Of a stretch of DNA of 19,623 bases, positions 1 through 7,177 are shown one piece after another; position 1 is the stretch's first letter; each line of letters begins with the position of its first letter. Both the position numbers and the translations under genes were made by a program. Where the stretch lies: NCBI GenBank assembly GCA_910588285.1, contig CAJUQB010000085.1, positions 1 to 19,623 of the forward strand. The letters run 5' to 3'. The notes beneath the pieces were generated by a model. The model was not told where the DNA came from. It saw only the letters and a program-made list of their open reading frames with translations, and ran no database searches. The DNA comes from an uncultured Lachnospiraceae bacterium (GTDB taxonomy: Bacteria; Bacillota; Clostridia; Lachnospirales; Lachnospiraceae).

Positions 1-2
1 TC

Positions 3-62
3 TATGCAGAATGCACTTTAGAAGTACGACGACTTCTTGATCCTATCCTGGCTAAAGTATAG
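3..62 (+). CDS. C-terminal end of a gene entering from the left
   Basis: A reading frame open from the window edge ends at TAG 60-62 and encodes a 19-residue tail ending LEVRRLLDPILAKV. The composition, with charged and leucine-rich helix-like residues, looks like a real protein end, and a hairpin follows directly. It is too short to name a family. It could be chance; confidence is low. Confidence 0.35.
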   Translation, partial: YAECTLEVRRLLDPILAKV

Positions 63-66
63 CAGG

Positions 67-88
67 CTTTTGGGGGAATTCCCAAAAG
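67..88. terminator. Hairpin between the left-edge gene and the AraC gene
   Basis: CTTTTGGG (67-74) and CCCAAAAG (81-88) form a perfect 8-bp stem with a 6-base loop. It lies between two convergent gene ends (stop at 62 on plus, stop at 111 on minus), the expected place for a shared terminator. There is no clean T run on either side, only a T-rich stretch on plus after 100, so termination is inferred. Confidence 0.4.
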
Positions 89-110
89 TCTAATTGAAGT
101 TATCCTTTTA

Positions 111-896
111 TTATTGTGTCCTTCCCTTGTCCTCAAACCTCCGGTACTGGCTGGGCGTAACTCCTACCCGTTCCTTAAACTGCCTCATAAAATGAATATT
201 ACTGTGATACCCGCACAGCTCTGCCACCTGGTAGACCGGCAGCCGTGTGGCCCCCAAAAGCTCCGTAGCATATGCAATTCTGGCTCGGATCAGATCCTCA
301 TGAACCCCAACGCCGAACACCTCCTGATAGAGGTGGGACAGGGACGACCTGCTAAGGCCTGCCTGGCGGGCCAGCGTCTCAATCCCATACTCCTTGCAGG
401 GTTCGTTGTACATCATCCCCCTTATCCGGTTCAGCACCGGAAAATGGGCACTCTGATGCAGGGTACAAAAATGCTCCCCGATCCGATTAAACATGATTCG
501 CAGATACAGATGAAGATTGTCCCGTTTCCGGCTCCTGGCCCCATGAAATTCATAGGTGAGCTGGCGGACAAGATCCGACAGCTCCCAGAGATCCTGCAGC
601 GCCACCGGCGTATCCATGGGGATGTGAAGCTCCTCCAGCATCAGCAGGTCGCTCCTGGAAAGGGCCAGATGAATCCAATCGTCCATATATTCGCCCTGGT
701 ACGCCCCATAGAGCTGGGGTGTTCCCTGCCGGTAAAAAATAAAAAATGGCATTGTCATCACCACCGCCTTCCCCTCCAGCACCATCCGGGACGGGGTGAA
801 CACAAGAAGAAGCAGATAATCACCGGAACCATGCTCCCGATGGATCTGAAAAAAATCATCATGGCTGTGGTGATAACCGATCTTTATAATTTCCAT
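111..896 (-). CDS. AraC-family transcriptional regulator
   Basis: A 261-residue DNA-binding regulator. The N-terminal ~150 residues look like the cupin-type effector domain of the AraC family. The C-terminal ~90 residues carry two helix-turn-helix units: one in IETLARQAGLSRSSLSHLYQ and one in the VAELCGYHSNIHFMRQFKE region, followed by the family hallmark GVTPSQYRR. I chose the ATG at 894-896 because a GGGAGGGAG ribosome site lies just upstream; a longer frame reaching 923 starts inside that site. The gene is divergent from a GH51 arabinofuranosidase, so by the usual arrangement it is probably the arabinose/arabino-oligosaccharide-responsive activator of that gene. The ligand is inferred, not seen. 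No truncation is visible. Confidence 0.9.
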   Translation of the reverse strand: MEIIKIGYHHSHDDFFQIHREHGSGDYLLLLVFTPSRMVLEGKAVVMTMPFFIFYRQGTPQLYGAYQGEYMDDWIHLALSRSDLLMLEELHIPMDTPVALQDLWELSDLVRQLTYEFHGARSRKRDNLHLYLRIMFNRIGEHFCTLHQSAHFPVLNRIRGMMYNEPCKEYGIETLARQAGLSRSSLSHLYQEVFGVGVHEDLIRARIAYATELLGATRLPVYQVAELCGYHSNIHFMRQFKERVGVTPSQYRRFEDKGRTQ

Positions 897-921
897 AATG
901 CCGCTCCCTCCCTGCAAGCTC

Positions 922-939
922 ATATCATGATGATATCAT
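922..939. promoter_or_regulatory. Overlapping palindromes in the araC-type/GH51 intergenic region
   Basis: ATATCAT (922-928), one base, then ATGATAT (930-936) form a perfect dyad. The second arm is also the start of a self-complementary 10-mer, ATGATATCAT (930-939). The site lies just upstream of the AraC gene and about 50 bp upstream of the GH51 promoter, so it may be an operator for one or both divergent genes. AraC-type sites are more often direct repeats, so another binder is possible. Confidence 0.4.
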
Positions 940-986
940 GCATTTATCAATTGCACAATATGTTAGTTTTCTGACAGGATAGGGTA

Positions 987-1014
987 TGGACAATTCAGCT
1001 GTAAATGGTACAAT
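987..1014 (+). promoter_or_regulatory. Probable sigma-A promoter of the GH51 gene
   Basis: TGGACA (987-992), 16 bases, TACAAT (1009-1014). This gives a 5' leader of about 58 bases before the ATG at 1079. The weak -35 and slightly short spacer fit a promoter that needs an activator such as the divergent AraC-type protein. Confidence 0.5.
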
Positions 1015-1078
1015 AGCTTCAGAAATGTTATTTTGTTATTCCACCTGCAAGCCTCCACGCAAAAGAAAGGAAGGGCCT

Positions 1079-2560
1079 ATGAAAGCAAAAATCACAGTAA
1101 ACATGGCAAACCAGATCAGCAGCATCGACGACCGCATCTACAGCTCCTTTATCGAGCACCTGGGCCGGGCCGTATACGGCGGCATCTACGATCCTGGCCA
1201 CGAAACCGCGGATGATATGGGCTTCCGCCAGGATGTGCTGCACACCATTCGAGAGCTCGCCATCCCCTTGATCCGCTACCCGGGCGGTAATTTTGTATCC
1301 GGATACCGCTGGGAGGATACGGTTGGAGACAAATCCAAACGCCCCAGGCGCATGGAGCTTGCCTGGTTTTCCGTTGAGCCAAATGAGGTAGGGCTGGATG
1401 AATTCCAGGAATGGGCCCGCCGTGCCAACAGCCATGTGATGATGGCCGTTAACCTGGGCACGCGGGGGCCTGCAGAGGCCGGAAATGTGGTAGAATACTG
1501 CAATTCCACCACAGATACCTATTACGCCAACATGCGCCGGGCCAATGGCTTTGAAGCTCCCTTTGGCATCCATACCTGGTGCCTGGGAAACGAGATGGAC
1601 GGCCCCTGGCAGATCGGCCACAAGACTGCCCTGGAATACGCCCGCACTGCCTGCGAGGCAGCCAAAATCATGAAATGGACAGATCCCTCCATCGAGCTGG
1701 TGGCCTGCGGGAGCTCCAACCTGCACATGCCTACCTTCGGGCAATGGGAGGAAACCGTACTGCGGGAATGCTATGATCATATTGATTATATCTCCCTGCA
1801 CAATTACTACGGAAATCCCAGCGGCGATACGGCTGAATTCCTGGGCTGCTCCCTGGATATGGATCGCTTTATTGAAACGGTTGCAGGAATCTGTGATAAA
1901 ATCAAAAAGGAGAAAAACAGTGAAAAGGACATTCAGCTCTCCTTTGATGAATGGAACGTGTGGTTCCACTCCAACGAAGCTGACCAAAAAATCGAAAAAT
2001 GGCAGGTTGCGCCACCCCTCCTGGAGGATGTCTACACCCTGGAGGACGCATTGGTGGTAGGCTGCCTTTTGAACACCCTGATCAACCATTCGGACCGGGT
2101 AAAAATCGCCTGCCTGGCCCAGCTGGTCAATGTAATTGCGCCGATTATGACAGTAACCGGCGGCCCCATGTGGCTCCAGACCATTTTCTATCCCTATATG
2201 TATGCGGCACGCTATGGCCGCGGAACGGCCCTGCAGGCAGAGGTGGACTGCGAAACCTATGCCGCCGGTGAAAAAAAGGCCATTCCTTATGTGGACTGCT
2301 CCGCTGTGTTCTCTGAGGAGACCGGCCAGCTGACCCTGTTTATCGTCAACCGGCATTTGACGGATTCCCTGGAGCTGTCTCTGGAGATGAAAGGCCTTCC
2401 TGTCAGCCGTGTGCTGGAACATAAGGTCTTAACCCACGCGGACCTGAAGGCTGTCAATTCCCCGGAGCATCCAGAGCATGTAGCTCCACAGGATGCAGAG
2501 GCCTCGGTGGATTCTGTCACCCTGCAGCCTCATTCCTACCATATGATACGGCTTGTGTAG
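1079..2560 (+). CDS. abfA: GH51 alpha-L-arabinofuranosidase
   Basis: A 493-residue retaining glycoside hydrolase that removes terminal alpha-L-arabinofuranosyl groups from arabino-oligosaccharides. There is no signal peptide, so it should act in the cytoplasm on imported oligosaccharides. The (beta/alpha)8 barrel fills roughly residues 30-370, flanked by the beta-sandwich formed by the C-terminus. The acid/base Glu is E172 in GNEMDGPWQ and the nucleophile is E291 in FDEWNVW; the early RYPGGNFVSGYRWEDTVG signature is also typical of GH51. Length matches the ~500-residue family norm. The start at 1079 is chosen for the AAGGAAGG site 6 bases upstream; an in-frame ATG at 986 lies in the promoter and is rejected. 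Divergent from the AraC-type regulator. Confidence 0.95.
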   Translation: MKAKITVNMANQISSIDDRIYSSFIEHLGRAVYGGIYDPGHETADDMGFRQDVLHTIRELAIPLIRYPGGNFVSGYRWEDTVGDKSKRPRRMELAWFSVEPNEVGLDEFQEWARRANSHVMMAVNLGTRGPAEAGNVVEYCNSTTDTYYANMRRANGFEAPFGIHTWCLGNEMDGPWQIGHKTALEYARTACEAAKIMKWTDPSIELVACGSSNLHMPTFGQWEETVLRECYDHIDYISLHNYYGNPSGDTAEFLGCSLDMDRFIETVAGICDKIKKEKNSEKDIQLSFDEWNVWFHSNEADQKIEKWQVAPPLLEDVYTLEDALVVGCLLNTLINHSDRVKIACLAQLVNVIAPIMTVTGGPMWLQTIFYPYMYAARYGRGTALQAEVDCETYAAGEKKAIPYVDCSAVFSEETGQLTLFIVNRHLTDSLELSLEMKGLPVSRVLEHKVLTHADLKAVNSPEHPEHVAPQDAEASVDSVTLQPHSYHMIRLV

Positions 2561-2574
2561 TTGACATACATACT

Positions 2575-2705
2575 GATAATTCCACTGCAGCCTGGACATT
2601 ATACGCGGGTTTTAACTGCCCGTTCAGCATATGGTCTTCCTTCATGCTCATAAATATAGCTTCCAGGTCTGTTTGAGATTTCAATAACCGTTTTATGGAT
2701 AAATT
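2575..2705 (-). pseudogene. IS1182-type transposase remnant
   Basis: Reading the minus strand gives an open stretch containing TDLEAIFMSMKEDHMLNGQ followed by LKPAYNVQ. This closely resembles the conserved core of IS1182-family DDE transposases (typical form DATFMRMKEDHMxNGQLKPGYNxQ). Only about 43 codons remain: a TGA (2706-2708 on plus) lies upstream, and the similarity stops near the end of the GH51 gene. No terminal inverted repeats were found. It is a scar of an insertion at the left edge of the accessory island. Confidence 0.7.
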
Positions 2706-2708
2706 TCA

Positions 2709-2744
2709 GAGGCAGGTGTGATCCGCATGGATCACACCTGCCTC
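2709..2744 (+). terminator. Long hairpin downstream of the GH51 gene
   Basis: A perfect 16-bp stem (2709-2724 with 2729-2744) closes on the four-base loop GCAT. It is the most stable-looking hairpin between the GH51 gene and the ATPase gene and likely ends GH51 transcription. The following sequence is only moderately T-rich (CTATTTATTTC), so it is not a textbook terminator. The stretch 2745-2836 after it holds nothing else I can identify. Confidence 0.55.
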
Positions 2745-2857
2745 CTGTGTAGAGCTATTTATTTCCCGACAGCCCCTTTTTACATAATCATAATAAAATT
2801 CATAACCGAAAAAGAAATAGAAATAGGGAAGTTTTTATGGAATTTAAGAAAGAACTA

Positions 2858-2886
2858 TTGATTGTTCAGGACTTTTTGGATATACT
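2858..2886 (+). promoter_or_regulatory. Probable sigma-A promoter of the ATPase gene
   Basis: TTGATT (2858-2863), exactly 17 bases, TATACT (2881-2886). The predicted start near 2893 would leave only a ~15-base leader carrying the AAAGGAGG ribosome site. The promoter overlaps a short coupled reading frame (2837-2911), so only one of the two readings need be functional. Confidence 0.5.
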
Positions 2887-2909
2887 AACAGTAAAGGAGG
2901 CGTTAGTAT
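2882..2909. repeat. 8-bp inverted repeat flanking the ATPase ribosome site
   Basis: ATACTAAC (2882-2889) and GTTAGTAT (2902-2909) are perfect reverse complements separated by 12 bases that contain the ribosome site AAAGGAGG. The left arm overlaps the predicted -10 box and the right arm includes the first two bases of the ATG. It could be a DNA operator or, if transcripts begin further upstream, an RNA hairpin presenting or hiding the ribosome site. Confidence 0.5.
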
Positions 2910-4107
2910 GATCGTTAGACCCCACTATTTAGATTTATTGAAAACCTACCGTGATGTACCGCTGGTAAAAATCCTTGCGGGTATTCGCCGCTGCGGGAAA
3001 TCCACAATTTTAGATATGTTACAGGATGATTTGATAAAAAGCGGCGTTCCTGCCGACCACATTATCAATATGCGTTATACCTCGGAAGATTTTGACGACG
3101 GCATGACCGATAAAGATATGTACAATGGAATCAAGGAGAAAATGACAGACGGTGAACGTTACTATCTTCTGCTTGATGAAGTGCAGGAAATCACAGGCTG
3201 GGAAAAGGCTGTAAACAGTCTGCTTGAAAACGCCAACACAGACATCTATGTGACCGGCTCCAATTCCAAACTGATGTCAAGTGAACTATCCACCTACCTG
3301 ACGGGACGGTATATCTCTATCCCCGTATTTACGCTATCATTTGCCGAGTATATGGATTTCAAAAAAGCAAGCGGACGCGCCCCGAAAGAACTGCTTACCG
3401 AATATATCCGCATGGGTGGTTTTCCGATCATTGCGCTAAGCAATTTCGACGAGGGTGCCGCTTATCAGATCGTCGAGGGCATTTATAGTTCCGTTATCAC
3501 CAGCGATATAACGAAACGGCACAACATCACAAATTTTGACCTATTCAACCGTGTTGTGAAGTATATCGTTGAAAATGTCGGCAAGACCTTTTCCGCTAAC
3601 GCTATCGTGAAGTTTTTGAAAAGCGAGGGGCGTTCTCTTTCGGTGGAATCGGTATATAACTATCTGGAATGGTTGGAAAAAGCCTTTGTGATCTACCGCT
3701 GCCAGCGGTACGACCTGCAAGGCAAATCCATACTGAAAACGCAGGAGAAATTCTATCTGGCCGACGCTTCTCTCAAATACTGCATGATGGGATTTAATCC
3801 GAAATCCGTTGCGGCAATGCTTGAAAACATCGTGTACTTTGAACTTCGCAGAAAAGGCTATAAGGTCTATATCGGCAAGAACGAAACAAAAGAAATTGAC
3901 TTTGTAGCGGTACGGCGTGACGAGCGCATCTATGTGCAGGTATGCCGCAATCTGCCAGAGAAATCCGACCGAGAGGTTGCCAATTTGCTTGAAATCAAAG
4001 ACCACTACCCCAAGTATGTCGTAACCCTTGACGCGCTTGCCGCAGGCAATATCAATGGCGTGAAGATCGTGCATTTGGCAGACTTTTTGTTCGCTGAGAA
4101 TTATTAA
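2908..4107 (+). CDS. ATP-binding protein of the AAA_14/DUF4143 (COG1373) family
   Basis: A 399-residue P-loop ATPase of a family common in gut bacteria and often found in accessory DNA; its cellular role is not established. Walker A is G25-IRRCGKST-33 and Walker B is LLLDEVQE with D90/E91. The TGSNSKLMSSELSTYLTGR stretch is the usual sensor/arginine-finger region. The C-terminal DUF4143 part contains EIDFV (D331) and YVQV (Q344), the positions where restriction-endonuclease-like folds would carry D and ExK; here the second acid is Gln and the Lys is absent, so nuclease activity is unlikely. The start is fixed by AAAGGAGG eight bases upstream. Length is normal and it looks intact. It stands alone, AT-richer than the flanking GH51 gene. 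Confidence 0.9.
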   Translation: MIVRPHYLDLLKTYRDVPLVKILAGIRRCGKSTILDMLQDDLIKSGVPADHIINMRYTSEDFDDGMTDKDMYNGIKEKMTDGERYYLLLDEVQEITGWEKAVNSLLENANTDIYVTGSNSKLMSSELSTYLTGRYISIPVFTLSFAEYMDFKKASGRAPKELLTEYIRMGGFPIIALSNFDEGAAYQIVEGIYSSVITSDITKRHNITNFDLFNRVVKYIVENVGKTFSANAIVKFLKSEGRSLSVESVYNYLEWLEKAFVIYRCQRYDLQGKSILKTQEKFYLADASLKYCMMGFNPKSVAAMLENIVYFELRRKGYKVYIGKNETKEIDFVAVRRDERIYVQVCRNLPEKSDREVANLLEIKDHYPKYVVTLDALAAGNINGVKIVHLADFLFAENY

Positions 4108-4205
4108 ATTATGGGTATGAGCAAACAAGATGACCCGATAGATAAATGGCAAAGGCGCTCGGCAGTGCTGCATTTGGGGGCATTAAGATGATATCTGCGT
4201 TTGTC

Positions 4206-4544
4206 TCATTCCGGACGCGGAGGAAAACCGGAATTGATGAAAGGGCAGACATATTTGATACTGCGGTTCTTGGATTTTTTACTCCCGCCTTTGGTGGTTC
4301 CTTCCACCGGCAAGCGGCTGGCGTTGATTTTATCCTTGCACAAGGTTTCCCAGATCCATGCCTCCGGGGCCAGTGTTGTTACTGTCCATCCGTATTTGTC
4401 GTGCTTCTCAATGTGCAGGCCATGAGCCTCGGCGGTAGCTTTGAATTTCAGGTTATGGTAATTCTTTTGCTGCTGTTTTAACGGCAAAAACTTGTTTCTT
4501 GCATTGACATTTGCTACCCCCGGTGCTATACTGAAAACAACCAA
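4206..4544 (-). pseudogene. Remnant of a SprT-like zinc-binding protein from a mobile element
   Basis: The minus strand encodes a stretch with NYHNLKFKATAEAHGL, IEKHDKYGWTVT, and later KYVCP. This resembles the C-terminal half of SprT-like/zinc-ribbon proteins carried by integrative conjugative elements in Firmicutes, which continue KYxCPxCGxxxRATK. Here the frame leaves the family pattern right after the first CP and ends at 4206, and the N-terminal metallopeptidase half is missing. The promoter of the ABC operon (4504-4532) lies within its upstream end. The whole 4108-4500 interval contains no other convincing gene. The family call is from memory of the motif. Confidence 0.5.
4504..4532 (+). 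promoter_or_regulatory. Strong sigma-A promoter of the ABC/SdpI-like operon
   Basis: TTGACA (4504-4509), exactly 17 bases, TATACT (4527-4532), with TG one base before the -10 (extended -10). The predicted start is near 4539, giving a leader of about 44 bases that carries the TTAACC/GGTTAA dyad and the ribosome site. Confidence 0.8.
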
Positions 4545-4560
4545 TTAACCAAAAGGTTAA
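4545..4560. promoter_or_regulatory. Putative operator just downstream of the operon start
   Basis: TTAACC (4545-4550), AAAA, GGTTAA (4555-4560): a perfect dyad at about +6 to +21 of the predicted transcript. Further matches outside (CC at 4541 and GG at 4569) are imperfect. It is the obvious candidate binding site for the ArsR/SdpR-like repressor encoded fourth in the operon; that link is inferred. Confidence 0.5.
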
Positions 4561-4582
4561 AAGGTAAAAGGAGGTGTTCGCC

Positions 4583-5335
4583 TTGTTGGAAGTATCCGGC
4601 TTGTCTTTTCATTATCAACCTCGTGTTCCTGTACTGACCGAACTTACTTTTTCTGTATTGGATGGAGAAATCGTTGGTCTGTTAGGGAAAAACGGAGTTG
4701 GAAAAACGACAACCTTAAAGCTGATTTTGGGATTACTACCGATTGAAAAAGGCTCTATCTGCCTTGGCAGCTACTCGGTGGATCTACATCCCATGCAATA
4801 CAAAAAACAAATCAGCTATGTTTCTGATAGCCACGATATATACAACAATCTTTCGGGAAAAGTATATTTGAATTTTATAGCGGATATGTACGAAGTACCT
4901 TCTAAAACAAGAGGTGAAATTTATACTCCGCTGATAGAAGCGTTTCAGGTTGAAAAATATTTGAACAGCCCTATTAAAAAATTATCTCATGGGACAAAGC
5001 AGAAAATTGCTATTATAGCTTCACTGGTTAATGATCCCCTTCTTTGGGTGTTAGATGAACCAATGACAGGACTGGATGTAGAAGCAGTTCAGGTCTTAAA
5101 GAAATTGATTAAATCCAGAGCGGCCTGCGGAAAATCGGTTCTATTTTCCTCTCACATATTGGAAATATGTGAGAACTTGTGTGATAAAATTGTCATCATG
5201 CAAGCTGGCACGATTCAGAAAACAATCAAACTTCGAGATAACCCTTCCGATACTTCTTTAGAGGATATTTATATGGAGGTGGTTAATGATGTACCGATGG
5301 GCAAAGATTTTTCAATTAAGCAAAGCAATCAGTAA
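4583..5335 (+). CDS. ABC transporter ATP-binding protein
   Basis: A 250-residue ATPase subunit energising the permease encoded next. Walker A is GKNGVGKT (35-42), the signature is LSHGTKQK (134-141), Walker B is LLWVLDEP with catalytic E159, and the switch histidine is in LFSSHILE. The pattern is that of export-type ATPases for ABC-2-like permeases. The start is a TTG at 4583, eight bases after AAAAGGAGG; a GTG at 4574 overlaps the ribosome site and is rejected. It is first in a five-gene operon and its end overlaps the permease start by 50 bases. The substrate is unknown; the SdpR/SdpI-like genes downstream suggest export of, or defence against, a peptide or membrane-active agent. Confidence 0.92.
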   Translation: MLEVSGLSFHYQPRVPVLTELTFSVLDGEIVGLLGKNGVGKTTTLKLILGLLPIEKGSICLGSYSVDLHPMQYKKQISYVSDSHDIYNNLSGKVYLNFIADMYEVPSKTRGEIYTPLIEAFQVEKYLNSPIKKLSHGTKQKIAIIASLVNDPLLWVLDEPMTGLDVEAVQVLKKLIKSRAACGKSVLFSSHILEICENLCDKIVIMQAGTIQKTIKLRDNPSDTSLEDIYMEVVNDVPMGKDFSIKQSNQ

Positions 5336-6881
5336 GATCAATTTTAGCTTTTTGAACTTCCGGTATAAATTGAAAGAACGCCCGGATACCTACTTTATTG
5401 TACTGACTTGTTTTGTTCTAAGTATTATAGGCGTGTTCTATTACTATTATTTTCAAATGCTTGGACAGCTTTATGATGGACTTTCCGAGCTGGGGTTAGG
5501 AGCTTTGTTTTGTCGTCTTGCACTGTTTGCAGTGGCGATGATACTCTCGATCGTGAGCGCCTTCCTGCTGATAAATGTTTTCTGCTTTTCAAAGGATATA
5601 GAACACTTGCTACTATTTCCTGTGAGGCCATGCGACATTTTTACAGGTAAGTACATTACCGTAATCTTGTTTTGCTATGGGGTTGAAATTTTACTGCTGC
5701 TTCCCGTGTGTATAATCCAAACACAATACATGGGAGAAACTTCTGCGATAATCACATATATCTCTGCGGCAGCGATACTTCCTCATATTGTTGTGTTTCC
5801 TTTGGCGGTTCTTGTGACAATATGCTTGAAATTTGCCATGCTTCTTAAACGCATGAGGACACTGCTGGTAGTCACAGGAATCATAGTGTATTTTGCAGGC
5901 GGCGTAATCAGCGTTCTATTATTAAATGGGCAAATAGGCGCAGAACGAGACTTATTAAACTGGGTGAATGATTTTATTGTACCATTCCCGTTCTATAATC
6001 AGTATATCGATTTTCATCCCGGATTAAAGCTGCTCTGCATCATACTTGCCGCTGTGTTTATCGGCGGATACTACTATATGAGTCATCTTGTGATCGGAAG
6101 GAAATATGCCATTTATGATAAAGAAGGACGGATTCGCTTAACGACGATGAAATACAACTCATCGTCAAAGCTGAGAAGTTATTTTAAGAAAGAGTATCAA
6201 ACCTTTTTCCGTAATCCGGTATATGTCATAAATGGACTGTTTGGAATTTTTATTCCCCCCTTTTTACTGCCGCTGTCTTTCCGGATCAGTGCAACCGCAG
6301 AGAGTATAGAACAAATAAGAGCTTTGGTATCTGCCCCGGAATTTTCTTTTTATGCGGTATTGTTTGCACTTGCGGTCATTGTACTTACATCCGCAATCAA
6401 TGTAGTGGCTTCAAGCAGTTTTTCCAGAGAGGGGGCAAGTTTTTGGATAACAAAAATCATCCCGTATTCATTAATGCAGCAAGCGTTTGTGAAAGCCCTG
6501 TTTTCTACAAGTATCTCAATGATGGGAATTATCATAAATTGTTTAATATTTAAGGTTTACTTTCACTATGGTTTTCTCCAGATTGGAGTAATCGCTTTCG
6601 TTGGCATATTATTTGCAGCGCTATGGAACTTGATCGGAGTATTTATTGACATGAAGCGTCCCAAATTGGAATGGACAAATGAAACAGAAGCGATCAAGCA
6701 GAATGTTAATGTGGTTTTATCCATTTTGCTTTGTATCGCAATTTCAATAGGATATTTCTTTGCGGTTACAAAAATGCTTCAGAATGGGCTCCCTGCCGGG
6801 GCCATTAAAACCTTTCTGTTGTGCAGTGTATGTATTCTAATTTTACTTGTGTGTAAAGGAATTGCGTCTCATCAAGAGTAA
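5286..6881 (+). CDS. ABC exporter permease (large ABC-2-like membrane subunit)
   Basis: A 531-residue integral membrane protein with roughly ten to twelve hydrophobic segments, for example near residues 35-55, 70-105, 125-145, 155-180, 190-215, 255-270, 310-335, 350-380 and the last 130 residues. Size and pattern match the large putative ABC exporter permeases (PF16949-like) that pair with one ATPase subunit. The start ATG is six bases after GGAGG inside the end of the ATPase gene, so the two are translationally coupled; a second ATG follows at once. There are no obvious substrate-specific motifs. Together with the preceding ATPase it should form a homodimeric-type exporter. Confidence 0.85.
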   Translation: MMYRWAKIFQLSKAISKINFSFLNFRYKLKERPDTYFIVLTCFVLSIIGVFYYYYFQMLGQLYDGLSELGLGALFCRLALFAVAMILSIVSAFLLINVFCFSKDIEHLLLFPVRPCDIFTGKYITVILFCYGVEILLLLPVCIIQTQYMGETSAIITYISAAAILPHIVVFPLAVLVTICLKFAMLLKRMRTLLVVTGIIVYFAGGVISVLLLNGQIGAERDLLNWVNDFIVPFPFYNQYIDFHPGLKLLCIILAAVFIGGYYYMSHLVIGRKYAIYDKEGRIRLTTMKYNSSSKLRSYFKKEYQTFFRNPVYVINGLFGIFIPPFLLPLSFRISATAESIEQIRALVSAPEFSFYAVLFALAVIVLTSAINVVASSSFSREGASFWITKIIPYSLMQQAFVKALFSTSISMMGIIINCLIFKVYFHYGFLQIGVIAFVGILFAALWNLIGVFIDMKRPKLEWTNETEAIKQNVNVVLSILLCIAISIGYFFAVTKMLQNGLPAGAIKTFLLCSVCILILLVCKGIASHQE

Positions 6882-6921
6882 TTACCTTTCAAAATATATC
6901 AAACAAACGGAGGAAAAAAAT

Positions 6922-7128
6922 ATGAGTAAAAAGAAACTGATCCCCATGGTGTTATTGTTTGGAACCTTTGTCCTATTGTTCGTGGTAACATTTTTCCTTC
7001 CAGACAAGATACCGTTCCATTTTGATGTGAATGGAGAGGCTGGCTGGTATGCAAGCAAGTATTTTATACTACTGCTTACTCCGGCTCCGTATTTGATTTA
7101 CCATCAATTCTCACACAAGAAAAAATGA
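6922..7128 (+). CDS. Small DUF1648 membrane protein
   Basis: A 68-residue protein with two membrane segments (about residues 6-25 and 46-60). Between them is the DUF1648 motif, here DKIPFHFDVNGEAGWYASK, usually found at the N-terminus of SdpI-type proteins. The start follows GGAGG with an A-rich spacer; a longer frame beginning at 6847 lies inside the permease gene and is rejected. It sits 40 bases after the permease and 33 bases before the ArsR gene. It seems to be a stand-alone version of the domain that is degenerate in the SdpI-like protein downstream, so the two may work as partners. Inference only. Confidence 0.8.
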   Translation: MSKKKLIPMVLLFGTFVLLFVVTFFLPDKIPFHFDVNGEAGWYASKYFILLLTPAPYLIYHQFSHKKK

Positions 7129-7177
7129 ATACAGTATTATTGGGAAAGGAGATTCGTTTAGATGACTACTGTATTCA
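7126..7177. repeat. 11-bp inverted repeat bracketing the ArsR/SdpR-like start
   Basis: TGAATACAGTA (7126-7136) and TACTGTATTCA (7167-7177) are perfect reverse complements 30 bases apart. The loop contains the AAAGGAGA ribosome site and the ATG at 7162. The left arm begins with the stop codon of the DUF1648 gene; the right arm is inside codons 2-6 of the regulator. It could act as an RNA hairpin controlling regulator translation or as a pair of DNA half-sites. Confidence 0.6.

Noticed and set aside
114..974. Long plus-strand open frame opposite the AraC-type gene
   Set aside because: Antisense to a clear AraC-family protein; the translation is low in recognisable structure and has no ribosome site.
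1028..2422. Long minus-strand open frame opposite the GH51 gene
   Set aside because: It is a codon-bias shadow of a gene with both catalytic glutamates intact; no ribosome site and no family resemblance.
3898..3948. Nuclease site in the ATPase C-terminus
   Set aside because: D331 is present, but the following acid is Gln (YVQV) and the catalytic Lys is missing.
3541..4173. 210-codon minus-strand frame over the ATPase gene 3' half
   Set aside because: Shadow of the DUF4143 region; the ATPase frame is supported by Walker motifs and ribosome site.
4111..4191. Small plus-strand frame after the ATPase gene (26 codons)
   Set aside because: No ribosome site and no recognisable sequence; probably chance.
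4146..4481. 111-codon plus-strand frame with hydrophobic end
   Set aside because: It is the antisense of the SprT-like remnant, whose minus-strand translation has recognisable motifs; no ribosome site.
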